A stretch of 64,000 nucleotides of DNA from Sinorhizobium psoraleae (GTDB taxonomy: Bacteria; Pseudomonadota; Alphaproteobacteria; Rhizobiales; Rhizobiaceae), in the NCBI RefSeq assembly GCF_013283645.1, contig NZ_JABEKV010000001.1, positions 880,699 to 944,698 on the forward strand. The letters run 5' to 3'. The translations under genes and the position numbers were made by a program. Shown piece after piece: positions 28,314-35,765 of the stretch. The notes beneath the pieces were generated by a model. It ran no database searches. It saw nothing but the letters and a program-made list of their open reading frames with translations, and had not been told where the DNA came from. The first letter of the stretch is position 1. The number at the start of each line of letters is the position of its first letter.

Positions 28314-28892
28314 TTATCTGTTCTTGCCCGGAACCCAAAGCACATCGGCGCGTCCCTTGTCATTTGCCCAGCGGGCCGCGACGAAAAGGAAGTCCGAGAG
28401 ACGATTGATATAGGCGATTGCATCGCGGCTGACGATCTCGCCGGCCGTCTGCCCAAGCGCCACCATCTGCCGTTCGGCGCGGCGCGCGACGGTACGGGCT
28501 ACATGCAGGGCTGCGGAAGCCGGGCTGCCGGCCGGCAACACGAAAGAACGCAGGGGCTCGAGTTCGGCATTGAGGCGGTCTATCTCCGCTTCGAGCCTTG
28601 TGACCTGGGCGGCCGCGATCCTCAGCGGCTCATAGTCCTGCTTCTCGCCGGTGTCGGGCGTCGCAAGGTCCGCGCCGAGGTCGAAAAGGTCGTTCTGAAT
28701 GCGCATCAGCATTGTGTCGAGTTCGGCCATGTCGCCGGTATGGAGGCGCGCGAGGCCGACCAGCGCGTTCGCCTCGTCGACCGTTCCGTATGCCTCGACG
28801 CGAAGGTCGGACTTCGGACGGCGCGGGCCGGAAACGAGGCTTGTGGTGCCGTTGTCGCCGGTTCTCGTGTAGATCTTGTTGAGCCTTACCAT
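28314..28892 (-). CDS. Cob(I)yrinic acid a,c-diamide adenosyltransferase (PduO type)
   Basis: This 192-residue adenosyltransferase attaches the adenosyl group to cob(I)alamin or its diamide precursor to give coenzyme B12. The ATP-binding N-terminus MVRLNKIYTRTGDNGTTSL is diagnostic of the PduO family. RVEAYGTVDEANALVG follows, and the C-terminal SDFLFVAARWAN is present. M at 28892 is chosen on family grounds; an upstream in-frame codon at 28940 would overlap the preceding small gene. It complements the cobT pathway at the start of the window, although the two are 27 kb apart. Confidence 0.9.
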   Translation of the reverse strand: MVRLNKIYTRTGDNGTTSLVSGPRRPKSDLRVEAYGTVDEANALVGLARLHTGDMAELDTMLMRIQNDLFDLGADLATPDTGEKQDYEPLRIAAAQVTRLEAEIDRLNAELEPLRSFVLPAGSPASAALHVARTVARRAERQMVALGQTAGEIVSRDAIAYINRLSDFLFVAARWANDKGRADVLWVPGKNR

Positions 28893-28909
28893 GGTGCCGC
28901 TGCCTGCGC

Positions 28910-29113
28910 TTAACTCGGCCGTCCGCCGCCGGTGATCCAAAGTGTCAGCATGATCAGAGCGATGGCGATCGCCTGCAGGACGATACGCGCCTGCATCAGC
29001 TTGTTCGACGTGTTGCCGCTGCCGCCCGTTGCCATGTTGAAGAGGCCACGGATCAGGACGATGACGACCAGGCCCATGACGAGCAGGGTCAGGCCGGTGA
29101 AGAAACTGGACAT
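28910..29113 (-). CDS. Small twin transmembrane (HIG1-like) protein
   Basis: This 67-residue protein has two hydrophobic helices (about 7-26 and 44-62) separated by a short polar loop (TGGSGNTSNKLMQARIVLQA cut at 20 residues). The layout matches the HIG1-domain twin-TM proteins of alphaproteobacteria, of which mitochondrial relatives act in respiratory complex assembly. It ends 17 bp before the adenosyltransferase gene on the same strand. Functional inference is weak. Confidence 0.75.
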   Translation of the reverse strand: MSSFFTGLTLLVMGLVVIVLIRGLFNMATGGSGNTSNKLMQARIVLQAIAIALIMLTLWITGGGRPS

Positions 29114-29134
29114 GATGAATATCCTCCGATTCGG

Positions 29135-29968
29135 TCAGCCGAGGCGGCCGATGATGCGATAGAACAGAGCGGCCGGCAGGAGTTTCTTCAGCAGCGCACC
29201 CTGCTTGGCGGGTCTTGTTACTATATAGTGCGGCCGCGGCCTGCGTGACGTCAGCGCATGTTTCAAGACGACATAGACCGCCTCGGGCCCGAGCTTGCCG
29301 GACGCCGGTTTGCTTTCGCCGCGCAGGCGTCGCATCTGCCGCTCGTACTCCGTGCGATGGACGGAATTCTTGAGATCGATGAAACGCTCGATATAGGGTA
29401 TCGCATTGGCCGTGAATTTCGATGCGATCGGCCCGGGCTCGATCAGGCTGACGTCGACGCCGCTGCCGGCAAGCTCCATTCTCAGCGTCAGCGACAGTCC
29501 CTCAAGCGCAAATTTCGAGGCATTATACGCGCCGCGCCAGCGATAGGGGACGATGCCGAGGATCGAGGAGCACTGGACGATGCGACCATGGCCGCGTGCG
29601 CGCATCGCCGGTATCACGCGGCGCGTCAGGTCATGCCAGCCGACGACGTTGGTTTCGAGCTGCAGCCTGAGCGCCTCGGGCGGAAGGTCCTCGACCGCGC
29701 CCGCCTGGCCATAGGCACCGTTGTTGAAGAGCGCATCGATCCGCCCGCCGGAACGGGCCATCACCGCCTCCACAAGCGCTATGATCGTTTCCGGTCTGGT
29801 GTAGTCCATGATGAAGGTTTCGATGCCTTCGGCCTCCAGTTCCGCCTGATCTTCAGGCTGGCGAACGGTCGCGAATACGCGCCAGCCGTCCGCCTTCAAG
29901 GCGCGGGCGCAATAGGCTCCGATGCCGGAAGAACAGCCGGTGACGATGATGGCGGGGCGATCGGGCAT
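29135..29968 (-). CDS. Short-chain dehydrogenase/reductase
   Basis: This 277-residue SDR oxidoreductase has the cofactor motif TGCSSGIG at residues 10-17, NNGAYG in place of the usual NNAG, the catalytic Ser in QCSSILG and the YNASK catalytic pair. The C-terminal extension (RRLRGESKPASGKLGPEAVY to the end) is like that of classical SDRs acting on retinol- or lipid-like substrates. ATG 29968 has AGGA ten bases upstream. It is divergent from the YihY/BrkB gene. Substrate unknown. Confidence 0.87.
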   Translation of the reverse strand: MPDRPAIIVTGCSSGIGAYCARALKADGWRVFATVRQPEDQAELEAEGIETFIMDYTRPETIIALVEAVMARSGGRIDALFNNGAYGQAGAVEDLPPEALRLQLETNVVGWHDLTRRVIPAMRARGHGRIVQCSSILGIVPYRWRGAYNASKFALEGLSLTLRMELAGSGVDVSLIEPGPIASKFTANAIPYIERFIDLKNSVHRTEYERQMRRLRGESKPASGKLGPEAVYVVLKHALTSRRPRPHYIVTRPAKQGALLKKLLPAALFYRIIGRLG

Positions 29969-30086
29969 CCGGTCGATTCCTGTAGAAATCCATCCCCCGT
30001 TTCCCATATTCATCGCTGGGATACAAATTGAATTGCGTGTGTACACTCGCGTCATTCCGAGTGGATGCCGCAAGCTCGGAGATGGA

Positions 30087-30962
30087 ATGCCAGCCCTCGT
30101 TCGCGTCATCTGGAAGGTCATATTCGATGCGCTCTGGCACTTCAGCGAGGACGACGGCTGGGCTATGGCAAGCCACGTTGCCCTTTCCTCTCTGATGGCC
30201 GTGTTTCCGTTCCTGATTTTTGGTACGGCACTCGGCAGCTTTCTCGGCGCCGACCAATTTGCGGTGACTGCCGTCCATCTGATTTTCGATGCCTGGCCGG
30301 AATCGATCGCGAAACCCGTGGCGGACGAGATCGTGGAGGTGCTGACGGTTCAGCGCGGCGGTCTGCTCACCATTTCGGTGCTGGCGGCCGCCTATTTCGC
30401 CTCTAATGGGGTCGAAGCGCTCCGGATCGCGCTCAACAGAGCCTACAGGGTCGCCGAAAGCCGTCCCTGGTACTTCACCCGTCTCTCCAGCCTTGCTTTC
30501 GTGCTCGCGGCCGTCCTCATTCTCGCTGCCGTCAGCATCCTGCTCGTCGCCGTACCGCTCGCCGTCCGCAATGCCGACGAGTGGCTGCCTTGGCTCGATG
30601 CGGTGCTGGCGACGGTGGACAATTGGGGGCTGGCGCTGGCGCTGGTGATGGTGACTTGCGGGCTTCTGGTATCGCATCTGTGGCTACCCGCCGGGCACCG
30701 CAAGATCGTCGACGTGCTGCCCGGTATCGTTCTGACGCTGCTCCTGTGGTCGCTCGGCGCCTATGCATTCGCTTCTTACATCTCGACCTTCTCCAATTAC
30801 GTCGCGACCTATGCCGGTCTCGCCTCGGTCGTGATCGTGCTGGTTTTCCTCTACATGATTGGTGCCATCTTCATCATCGGCGCGGAGATCAACGCCGCAA
30901 TCATGAAGTTCAGGGTGAGGCGCATGGTCGTGCGCAGCTTCCAGGCGACGCGGGACGAGTGA
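30087..30962 (+). CDS. YihY/virulence factor BrkB family membrane protein
   Basis: The product is a 291-residue protein with about six transmembrane helices of the YihY/BrkB family, whose molecular function is unsettled. Landmarks are ALWHFSEDDGWAMASHVALS near the N-terminus, AAYFASNGVEALRIALNRAY in the centre and the last helix VVIVLVFLYMIGAIFIIGAE. ATG 30087 is chosen because GGAG lies just upstream and the conserved N-terminal helix follows; earlier in-frame codons would run through the divergent promoter region. It converges with gluQ. Confidence 0.85.
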   Translation: MPALVRVIWKVIFDALWHFSEDDGWAMASHVALSSLMAVFPFLIFGTALGSFLGADQFAVTAVHLIFDAWPESIAKPVADEIVEVLTVQRGGLLTISVLAAAYFASNGVEALRIALNRAYRVAESRPWYFTRLSSLAFVLAAVLILAAVSILLVAVPLAVRNADEWLPWLDAVLATVDNWGLALALVMVTCGLLVSHLWLPAGHRKIVDVLPGIVLTLLLWSLGAYAFASYISTFSNYVATYAGLASVVIVLVFLYMIGAIFIIGAEINAAIMKFRVRRMVVRSFQATRDE

Positions 30963-31022
30963 CCGCCGGCTTGCAATGATCGTGATCCGTATGAGCCGGT
31001 GCGGGAAGCGGGCGACCACCGT

Positions 31023-31919
31023 TCATGATGCACCCTCGAGAACCATGGCGCGGATGTCCGCCGGCGAACGCCCGGCGACGCGGAATGCAGCAATGCCCGT
31101 GTCCTGATTGCTCTTCGACAATTTCCGCCCGTCCGGTCCAAGCACAAGACGGTGATGGTGGTAAACCGGCTCCGGCAGATCGAGAAGCCGTTGAAGCAGA
31201 CGGTGGACGGAGGTCGCATGATAGAGGTCGCGCCCGCGCACGACATGGGTGATGCCCTGCAGGGCGTCATCGACCACCACCGAGAGATGGTAACTCGAGG
31301 GCGCATCCGAGCGCGAAAGGATCACGTCGCCCCAACCGGCCGGATCGGCTGTGATCAGGCCCGTCTCACCTGCCGGGCTCGCCCCCGTTTCCCGCCATGT
31401 CAGCGGTTCGGCAATGAGCTTGATCGCCTTGGCGACGTCGAGGCGCCAGGCATAGGGCCGTTCGCCGGCCACAACGGCGGCCTGCGCGCGAGGCGAGAGC
31501 TCGCGCTCGTGGCCCGGATAGAGAGGCGATCCGTCCGGATCGCGCGGCCAGACCGCGCCCTCGGCTTCTGTCGCAGCCACGGCTGAGCGGATCTCGCCGC
31601 GGGTCATGATGGACGGATAGACGACGCCCATGGCCCGCAGGCGCTGAAGCGTCTCAGCATAAAGATCGAGATGGTCTGACTGGCGCCGGACCGGCTGTTC
31701 CCAGCCAAGCCCCAACCAGGCGAGATCCTCGAAGATCGCCGCTTCGAATTCCGGGCGGCAGCGCGTCCGGTCGATGTCTTCGATCCTCAACAGGAAGCGT
31801 CCATTCGTGGCGGCCGCCATGTCATGATTGAGGATGGCGGACAGGGCGTGGCCGAGGTGCAGCAGGCCGTTCGGGCTCGGCGCGAAGCGAAAAACGGGTT
31901 GCTCTGGCAAAATGGGCAT
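31023..31919 (-). CDS. gluQ: Glutamyl-Q tRNA(Asp) synthetase
   Basis: This 298-residue truncated glutamyl-tRNA synthetase homologue lacks an anticodon-binding domain. The enzyme class glutamylates the queuosine at position 34 of tRNA-Asp. The class I signatures are HLGH (residues 21-24) and KLSKS near the C-terminus, with RIEDIDRTR at 45-53. The zinc-binding cysteines expected around residues 101-107 are absent (YPSIMTR), so this copy lacks that metal site. Queuosine uptake is provided by the YhhQ-type transporter elsewhere in the window. A RIME copy lies 44 bp upstream. Confidence 0.9.
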   Translation of the reverse strand: MPILPEQPVFRFAPSPNGLLHLGHALSAILNHDMAAATNGRFLLRIEDIDRTRCRPEFEAAIFEDLAWLGLGWEQPVRRQSDHLDLYAETLQRLRAMGVVYPSIMTRGEIRSAVAATEAEGAVWPRDPDGSPLYPGHERELSPRAQAAVVAGERPYAWRLDVAKAIKLIAEPLTWRETGASPAGETGLITADPAGWGDVILSRSDAPSSYHLSVVVDDALQGITHVVRGRDLYHATSVHRLLQRLLDLPEPVYHHHRLVLGPDGRKLSKSNQDTGIAAFRVAGRSPADIRAMVLEGAS

Positions 31920-31962
31920 CGTTTCCCTTTGGCATGGAAGGGGTATAAGGGTCACCCGCTTT

Positions 31963-32069
31963 CTACAGCGCCGTGCGTCTTTTCAGACGCACAAAGGTCG
32001 CTGTAGCACTTTGAAGTGCTGCATGTTTATCTCCCCAAATCGGTTACGATTTAAGGTGACATGCAGTGG
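31963..32069 (+). repeat. RIME-type mosaic repeat, copy 7
   Basis: Palindrome 1 is CTACAGCG ... CGCTGTAG with inner arms TGCGTCT/AGACGCA. Palindrome 2 is less perfect (CATGTTTATCTCCCCAAATCG ... CGATTTAAGGTGACATG, split here into arms). It fills the space between divergent gluQ and the glycosylase gene; its right end merges into the GGAGGG before the glycosylase start. Confidence 0.85.
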
Positions 32070-32076
32070 AGGGCGT

Positions 32077-32724
32077 ATGCGGATCATCCGGACACACGAG
32101 GACATCGAGGCCGGGCTTGCCGGTCTGGTGATGCTCGACGCCCGTCTCGAGCATGTGGTCGCCAAGGCAGGGCCGGTGCCGCTCAGGCGCACCGATCCCG
32201 GCTACCGCGGTCTTGCCAACATCATCGTTTCGCAAATGGTCTCGAAGGCGAGTGCTGCCGCGATCTGGCGGCGCATGGAGGCCTCCCTCGGCGAGATCAG
32301 TCCGGCCGCAGTTCTTTCGCTTGGCGACGAAGATTGCCGGCAGTTCGGTCTTTCCCGCGCCAAGGCCGACACCCTGCGTCGAGTCGCGGCAGCGGCACAT
32401 GCAGGCGAGATCGATCTCGACGCCATCTGCGACGCGGACGCCGCTGTTGCGGTTCGCGAACTGACGGCAATCAAGGGCGTTGGCCGCTGGACGGCGGAAG
32501 TCTACCTGCTTTTCTGCGCGGGCCACCCGGACGTCTTTCCATCCGGCGACGTTGCCCTGCAGAACGCCATCGGCCACGCGCTCGACTTCGATCTGCGTCC
32601 GACGGCAAGCGAGATCGATTCGCTCGCCACCTCCTGGTCACCGTGGCGCAGCGTCGCCGCCCGGCTGTTCTGGGCCTATTATGCACAGGAAATGCGGCGC
32701 GATGCGATGCCGGTGACGCCTTGA
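32077..32724 (+). CDS. DNA-3-methyladenine glycosylase II (AlkA-like)
   Basis: This 215-residue base excision repair glycosylase of the HhH-GPD superfamily removes alkylated purines from DNA. The helix-hairpin-helix LTAIKGVGRWTAEVYLLF is followed by the loop with the catalytic aspartate in FPSGDVALQ. The start ATG 32077 has GGAGGG immediately upstream, at the edge of a RIME copy. It is shorter than E. coli AlkA (282) and lacks its N-terminal domain, like many alphaproteobacterial homologues. A small hairpin with a T-run follows the stop. Confidence 0.88.
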   Translation: MRIIRTHEDIEAGLAGLVMLDARLEHVVAKAGPVPLRRTDPGYRGLANIIVSQMVSKASAAAIWRRMEASLGEISPAAVLSLGDEDCRQFGLSRAKADTLRRVAAAAHAGEIDLDAICDADAAVAVRELTAIKGVGRWTAEVYLLFCAGHPDVFPSGDVALQNAIGHALDFDLRPTASEIDSLATSWSPWRSVAARLFWAYYAQEMRRDAMPVTP

Positions 32725-32732
32725 AGAAAAAA

Positions 32733-32755
32733 GCGAATCCTTCGCGTCGTTTTTC
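32733..32755 (+). terminator. Weak terminator after the glycosylase gene
   Basis: GCGAA-TCC-TTCGC is followed after three bases by TTTTTC, starting 8 bp past the stop codon. The stem has only five base pairs. Confidence 0.45.
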
Positions 32756-32830
32756 TTTGTGGCTTCACAATCCTGTCGCAACGCGCCTAATATAGAAGGT
32801 GCAGATGCCGAATCGATCAGGAGAATACGC

Positions 32831-33388
32831 TTGACGATTGCAGTCTCACCTCAGGCCTTGCCGGCGCTCGTCTTGAACGCCGACTACCGGCCGCTGAGTT
32901 ATTACCCCTTGTCGCTCTGGTCCTGGCAGGACGCGATCAAGGCCGTCTTCCTTGACCGCGTCATAATCCTTGCTGAATACGAACATTCGGTCTCGTCGCC
33001 GAGCTTTTCGATGCGGCTGCCGAGCGTCGTTTGCCTGAAGAGCTACGTGCAGCCGTCGCGTCATCCGGCCTTCACCCGGTTCAACGTTTTCCTCCGCGAC
33101 AAATTCGAATGCCAGTATTGCGGATCGCCTGACGATCTGACCTTCGACCACGTGGTGCCGCGCGCCCATGGCGGCCAGACGACGTGGGAGAATGTCGTGG
33201 CGGCCTGTTCGCCCTGCAATCTGCGCAAGGGCAGCAAGTTGCCGAAACAGGCCAACATGTTCCCTCACCAGAAGCCCTATCACCCGACGGTGCAGGACCT
33301 GCACAACAACGGCCGGCTTTTCCCGCCGAACCATCTGCATGAAAGCTGGATGGACTATCTCTATTGGGATGTCGAACTGCAGCCGTAA
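32831..33388 (+). CDS. HNH endonuclease domain protein
   Basis: The 185-residue product has an HNH nuclease domain framed by two zinc knuckles: CQYCG at residues 94-98 and CSPCN at 126-130. The HNH histidine lies in FDHVVPRAHGG (His107) and the Asn in NVVAAC. The N-terminal half (ALVLNADYRPLSYYPLSLW) is the conserved region of stand-alone HNH proteins in alphaproteobacteria. The start is TTG 32831 because GGAGAA lies seven bases upstream and it yields that N-terminus. Function in the cell is unknown. Confidence 0.87.
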   Translation: MTIAVSPQALPALVLNADYRPLSYYPLSLWSWQDAIKAVFLDRVIILAEYEHSVSSPSFSMRLPSVVCLKSYVQPSRHPAFTRFNVFLRDKFECQYCGSPDDLTFDHVVPRAHGGQTTWENVVAACSPCNLRKGSKLPKQANMFPHQKPYHPTVQDLHNNGRLFPPNHLHESWMDYLYWDVELQP

Positions 33389-33398
33389 AGGTCTGGCC

Positions 33399-33503
33399 TA
33401 CTGCTTGTTTCCTTAGATCGTCGCCGATTCTACGATAAAAACATCCAGCAATTCAAAGCGCTACAGCGTGTTTGCGCGTCTGATAGGACGCGCAGCGCTG
33501 TAA
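33399..33503 (-). repeat. RIME-type mosaic repeat, copy 8
   Basis: Reverse orientation, with a diverged palindrome 2 (CTGCTTGTTTCCTTAGATCG ... ACGATAAAAACATCCAG) and an intact palindrome 1 (GCTACAGCG ... GCGCTGTA). It lies between convergent HNH and dsbB genes. Confidence 0.8.
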
Positions 33504-33516
33504 GGCGAAAGCAGCG

Positions 33517-34026
33517 TCAGGCCTTGGCGGCCCCGCGCAGAGCGATCGCCGCGAGAACGAGGCTTGTGATCACGTTCCAGCCGGCGAAGGAAAGGCCGAA
33601 TACCCTGAGCGCTGCATCCGTGCAGGAGGGGGCGTGCTTGGCATCGAGATCGCCGAGCAGATCGCCGACATCGGACGAAACGCCCTGGGCGGTCGTCGCG
33701 CAGGTCGACGGTCCCTCCCAGAAATGCCATTCGACACCTGAGTGATAGACGCCCAGGCCAGCGCCGACGAGCATCAGGATGCCGACGAGAAGGAGCAGCG
33801 TCCGCGTGATCCACGCCGGCAGCTTGATGGCGCTCGCGACGATTGCCAGGATGCCGAGCGGAATGCCGTAGTAATAGGGATTGCGCTGCAGCAGGCAAAG
33901 CGCACAAGGGATGTAGCCGCCGATGTGCTCGAAACCAAGCGCGCCGCCGACAGTTGCCGCCATGCCGAGCGTGACGAGAACGGCGCCAACAAGGTGTTGG
34001 CGTTGAGCGACGGAAGCTGCGGTCAT
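33517..34026 (-). CDS. dsbB: Disulfide bond formation protein B
   Basis: This 169-residue inner-membrane protein reoxidises periplasmic DsbA and passes electrons to quinone. Four hydrophobic segments are visible. The first redox pair is CALC (Cys41, Cys44) after GGYIP, and the second pair is in the second periplasmic loop (Cys109 in PSTCATT and Cys135 in PSCTDA). Both pairs are intact. The gene lies upstream of tRNA-Leu in opposite orientation. Confidence 0.93.
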   Translation of the reverse strand: MTAASVAQRQHLVGAVLVTLGMAATVGGALGFEHIGGYIPCALCLLQRNPYYYGIPLGILAIVASAIKLPAWITRTLLLLVGILMLVGAGLGVYHSGVEWHFWEGPSTCATTAQGVSSDVGDLLGDLDAKHAPSCTDAALRVFGLSFAGWNVITSLVLAAIALRGAAKA

Positions 34027-34180
34027 GGATACCTCGCGCTTATGCGAAACGGCGGTCGGCGATGCCGGCCGTACAAATACGCCGCCTTCTTAAAAAGGAT
34101 CAGCGTCGCTGTAAATTGCCCGCATAATACAGAGTTTGCACGCTTTTGTGATCGCCGGAGGCCGAAATGCAATTTCGCGG

Positions 34181-34208
34181 TTGACCGCCGCGAAATCGAT
34201 CGTGTAAA
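34181..34208 (+). promoter_or_regulatory. Promoter of tRNA-Leu
   Basis: TTGACC (34181-34186) is followed 17 bp later by GTAAAT, about 28 bp before the tRNA 5' end. The -35 lies inside an inverted repeat (ATTTCGCGG ... CCGCGAAAT). Confidence 0.5.
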
Positions 34209-34235
34209 TCGCAAACCGCTGACATCACAGCCTTG

Positions 34236-34320
34236 GCCCCATTGGCGGAATTGGTAGACGCGCTCGACTCAAAATCGAGTTCCGAAAGGAGTGCTGGTTC
34301 GACCCCGGCATGGGGCACCA
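34236..34320 (+). tRNA. tRNA-Leu (anticodon CAA)
   Basis: An 85-nt tRNA with CCA encoded. The acceptor stem pairs GCCCCAT with ATGGGGC, followed by A and CCA. The anticodon arm is CTCGA-CTCAAAA-TCGAG, which gives anticodon CAA, reading UUG. A long variable arm (TTCCGAAAGGAGT region) and the T-arm GGTTCGACC confirm a type II tRNA-Leu. Downstream lies a lower-GC accessory gene. Confidence 0.95.
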
Positions 34321-34514
34321 TTTGCAAAAATAAGTTTTAATTTTGTGGAGTTTTTTGGCTGCCACTCCGACGTGGAAAAAAGAGCCATCGGTTGCTCCGT
34401 CACATTCCGCCCGCCGTAATCTTATTCCTGCGCCTCGGCAGGCAGGCACGCGTCAATCCGACGGCCATGCCGGGCGATGCGGTGGTGTTCAACGACTGAG
34501 TGCGGTGCACCGCG

Positions 34515-35432
34515 CTATCCGATCTTGAACACCTCGTCGTGGTACGAGGCCACGTATTGGAAGGGACTTGTTTGGGTTTGAGCTTTGCGGGTGATGTCTC
34601 CACCCACCTTGATGGAAACATTGTCCTTGATCAAGTTGAGGGCAAGCAGCGCGAGAGACAGTTTTGGCATAGAAGTAGCAGTTTGCACGGCGGCAGAAGT
34701 GACAAACGCGCCAACAATCTTAGCTAGATCTAGCTCGAAGCGAGGCCTTACGTTCGAGAGGCGAAACGGGATGCTTGCTTCTTTTGTCACCGCAAGAACT
34801 TCGAGGCAACCTTTTTCGATCTTCTCCAATGCAGAGATGAATACGCCCGCGTCGTCTCCTGCTCGCATCACCGCTGAAGCCAGGTTTTGAATTTCTATCC
34901 TCAAGCCTAGTAGTTGATCCCTACGCTTTTCTTTGAACTCCAGGATATCGTTAAGCGGAACGTCCTTGTCCGGCACCGGGATGGCGCCTAGGAGGTCGAC
35001 ATGTGAGCCGCCCGAGGCCGCAAACTTAGGAGAGTGCTTTACGACATTCACATAGGCATTTGACAGCGCCCAAAGGCCCGGCTCTTTCTCCTCCATATCT
35101 TCGAATGCACTCAACTGTAGTTCAACAAAAAGCTTGGTAGCTTCGCCGCCGCTAGTGAAGCGGTATCGAGGGCGAGTGAGAATGCCGCATTGTTCGAGAA
35201 AAGCTGCGCTCGTGCTCGATCCAATCGAAATCAGATTGTTATCCGGCCACATCATTCGATCGAAGAAGAGCAGGCTGAACCGAATCTCTTGTTCGTCGAT
35301 CGCGCTGTTCTTAACAGTTAAACTGTTGCCGTAGATCTCGATAGGCGGGCTCAATATGATTCGCGGCCAGGTTTGGGTTCCCGCCCGTACAAGCCGTCGG
35401 CTTTCTTTCGTCGTGCCGCCTCTCCCATGCAA
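34515..35432 (-). CDS. DUF6236-like protein in a lower-GC patch
   Basis: This product of up to 305 residues resembles DUF6236 proteins as I recall them: RIILSPPIEIYGNSLTVKN near the N-terminus, LLFFDRMMWPDNN, a PVPDKDVPLNDILEFKEKRR segment in the middle, and a hydrophobic C-terminal stretch. Function is unknown. A sample of the gene is close to 52% GC, lower than its neighbours, and it lies just after tRNA-Leu, so transfer is likely. The start is uncertain: TTG 35432 has no spacing to GGAGG, while ATG 35428 has GGAGG at good spacing but is in another frame that stops after about 25 codons. Confidence 0.6.
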   Translation of the reverse strand: MHGRGGTTKESRRLVRAGTQTWPRIILSPPIEIYGNSLTVKNSAIDEQEIRFSLLFFDRMMWPDNNLISIGSSTSAAFLEQCGILTRPRYRFTSGGEATKLFVELQLSAFEDMEEKEPGLWALSNAYVNVVKHSPKFAASGGSHVDLLGAIPVPDKDVPLNDILEFKEKRRDQLLGLRIEIQNLASAVMRAGDDAGVFISALEKIEKGCLEVLAVTKEASIPFRLSNVRPRFELDLAKIVGAFVTSAAVQTATSMPKLSLALLALNLIKDNVSIKVGGDITRKAQTQTSPFQYVASYHDEVFKIG

Positions 35433-35765
35433 CCTCCGGTTCGTTCACCAGCTTAGGTATCGCGGGTCATGCCGGTACACAAGCGTTGTGGCGGGCCGTG
35501 AACAGCTTCAATGATCAAAATAGATCACGCGACAGGGCGGGCGATTGAGGCTGTCTTGAGCGACGAGCTAACGGCTCTTATGGCGCCCGGTCACGTGGGA
35601 AATACGCGACACAACATAACAAACGACAGGACGCCTCTTTCCACAAAATCGTAAGTGGGACTGCACTCTCGTCGATCAACGGACTCCTCCAAAGCCGCAC
35701 CTCCATTGAACAGATGGGGGTGAAAATGCTAGCTGCGTGGCGGAAAAATTCTGTTGCGGCGGCCC
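35433..35765. other. Intergenic region between DUF6236-like gene and acyl-CoA ligase gene
   Basis: I see no convincing gene, repeat or terminator in these 333 bases. It probably holds the promoters of both divergent genes, and perhaps the end of the acquired segment. No duplicate of the tRNA-Leu 3' end is present. Confidence 0.5.

Noticed and set aside
34340-34498. A possible coding remnant between tRNA-Leu and the DUF6236-like gene ending DAVVFND
   Set aside because: The frame ends in a plausible stop but has no start, no ribosome binding site and no recognisable similarity, so I cannot call it a pseudogene.
35433-35765. An attR-like copy of the tRNA-Leu 3' end
   Set aside because: I looked for the tRNA end sequence downstream and found no direct repeat of useful length.
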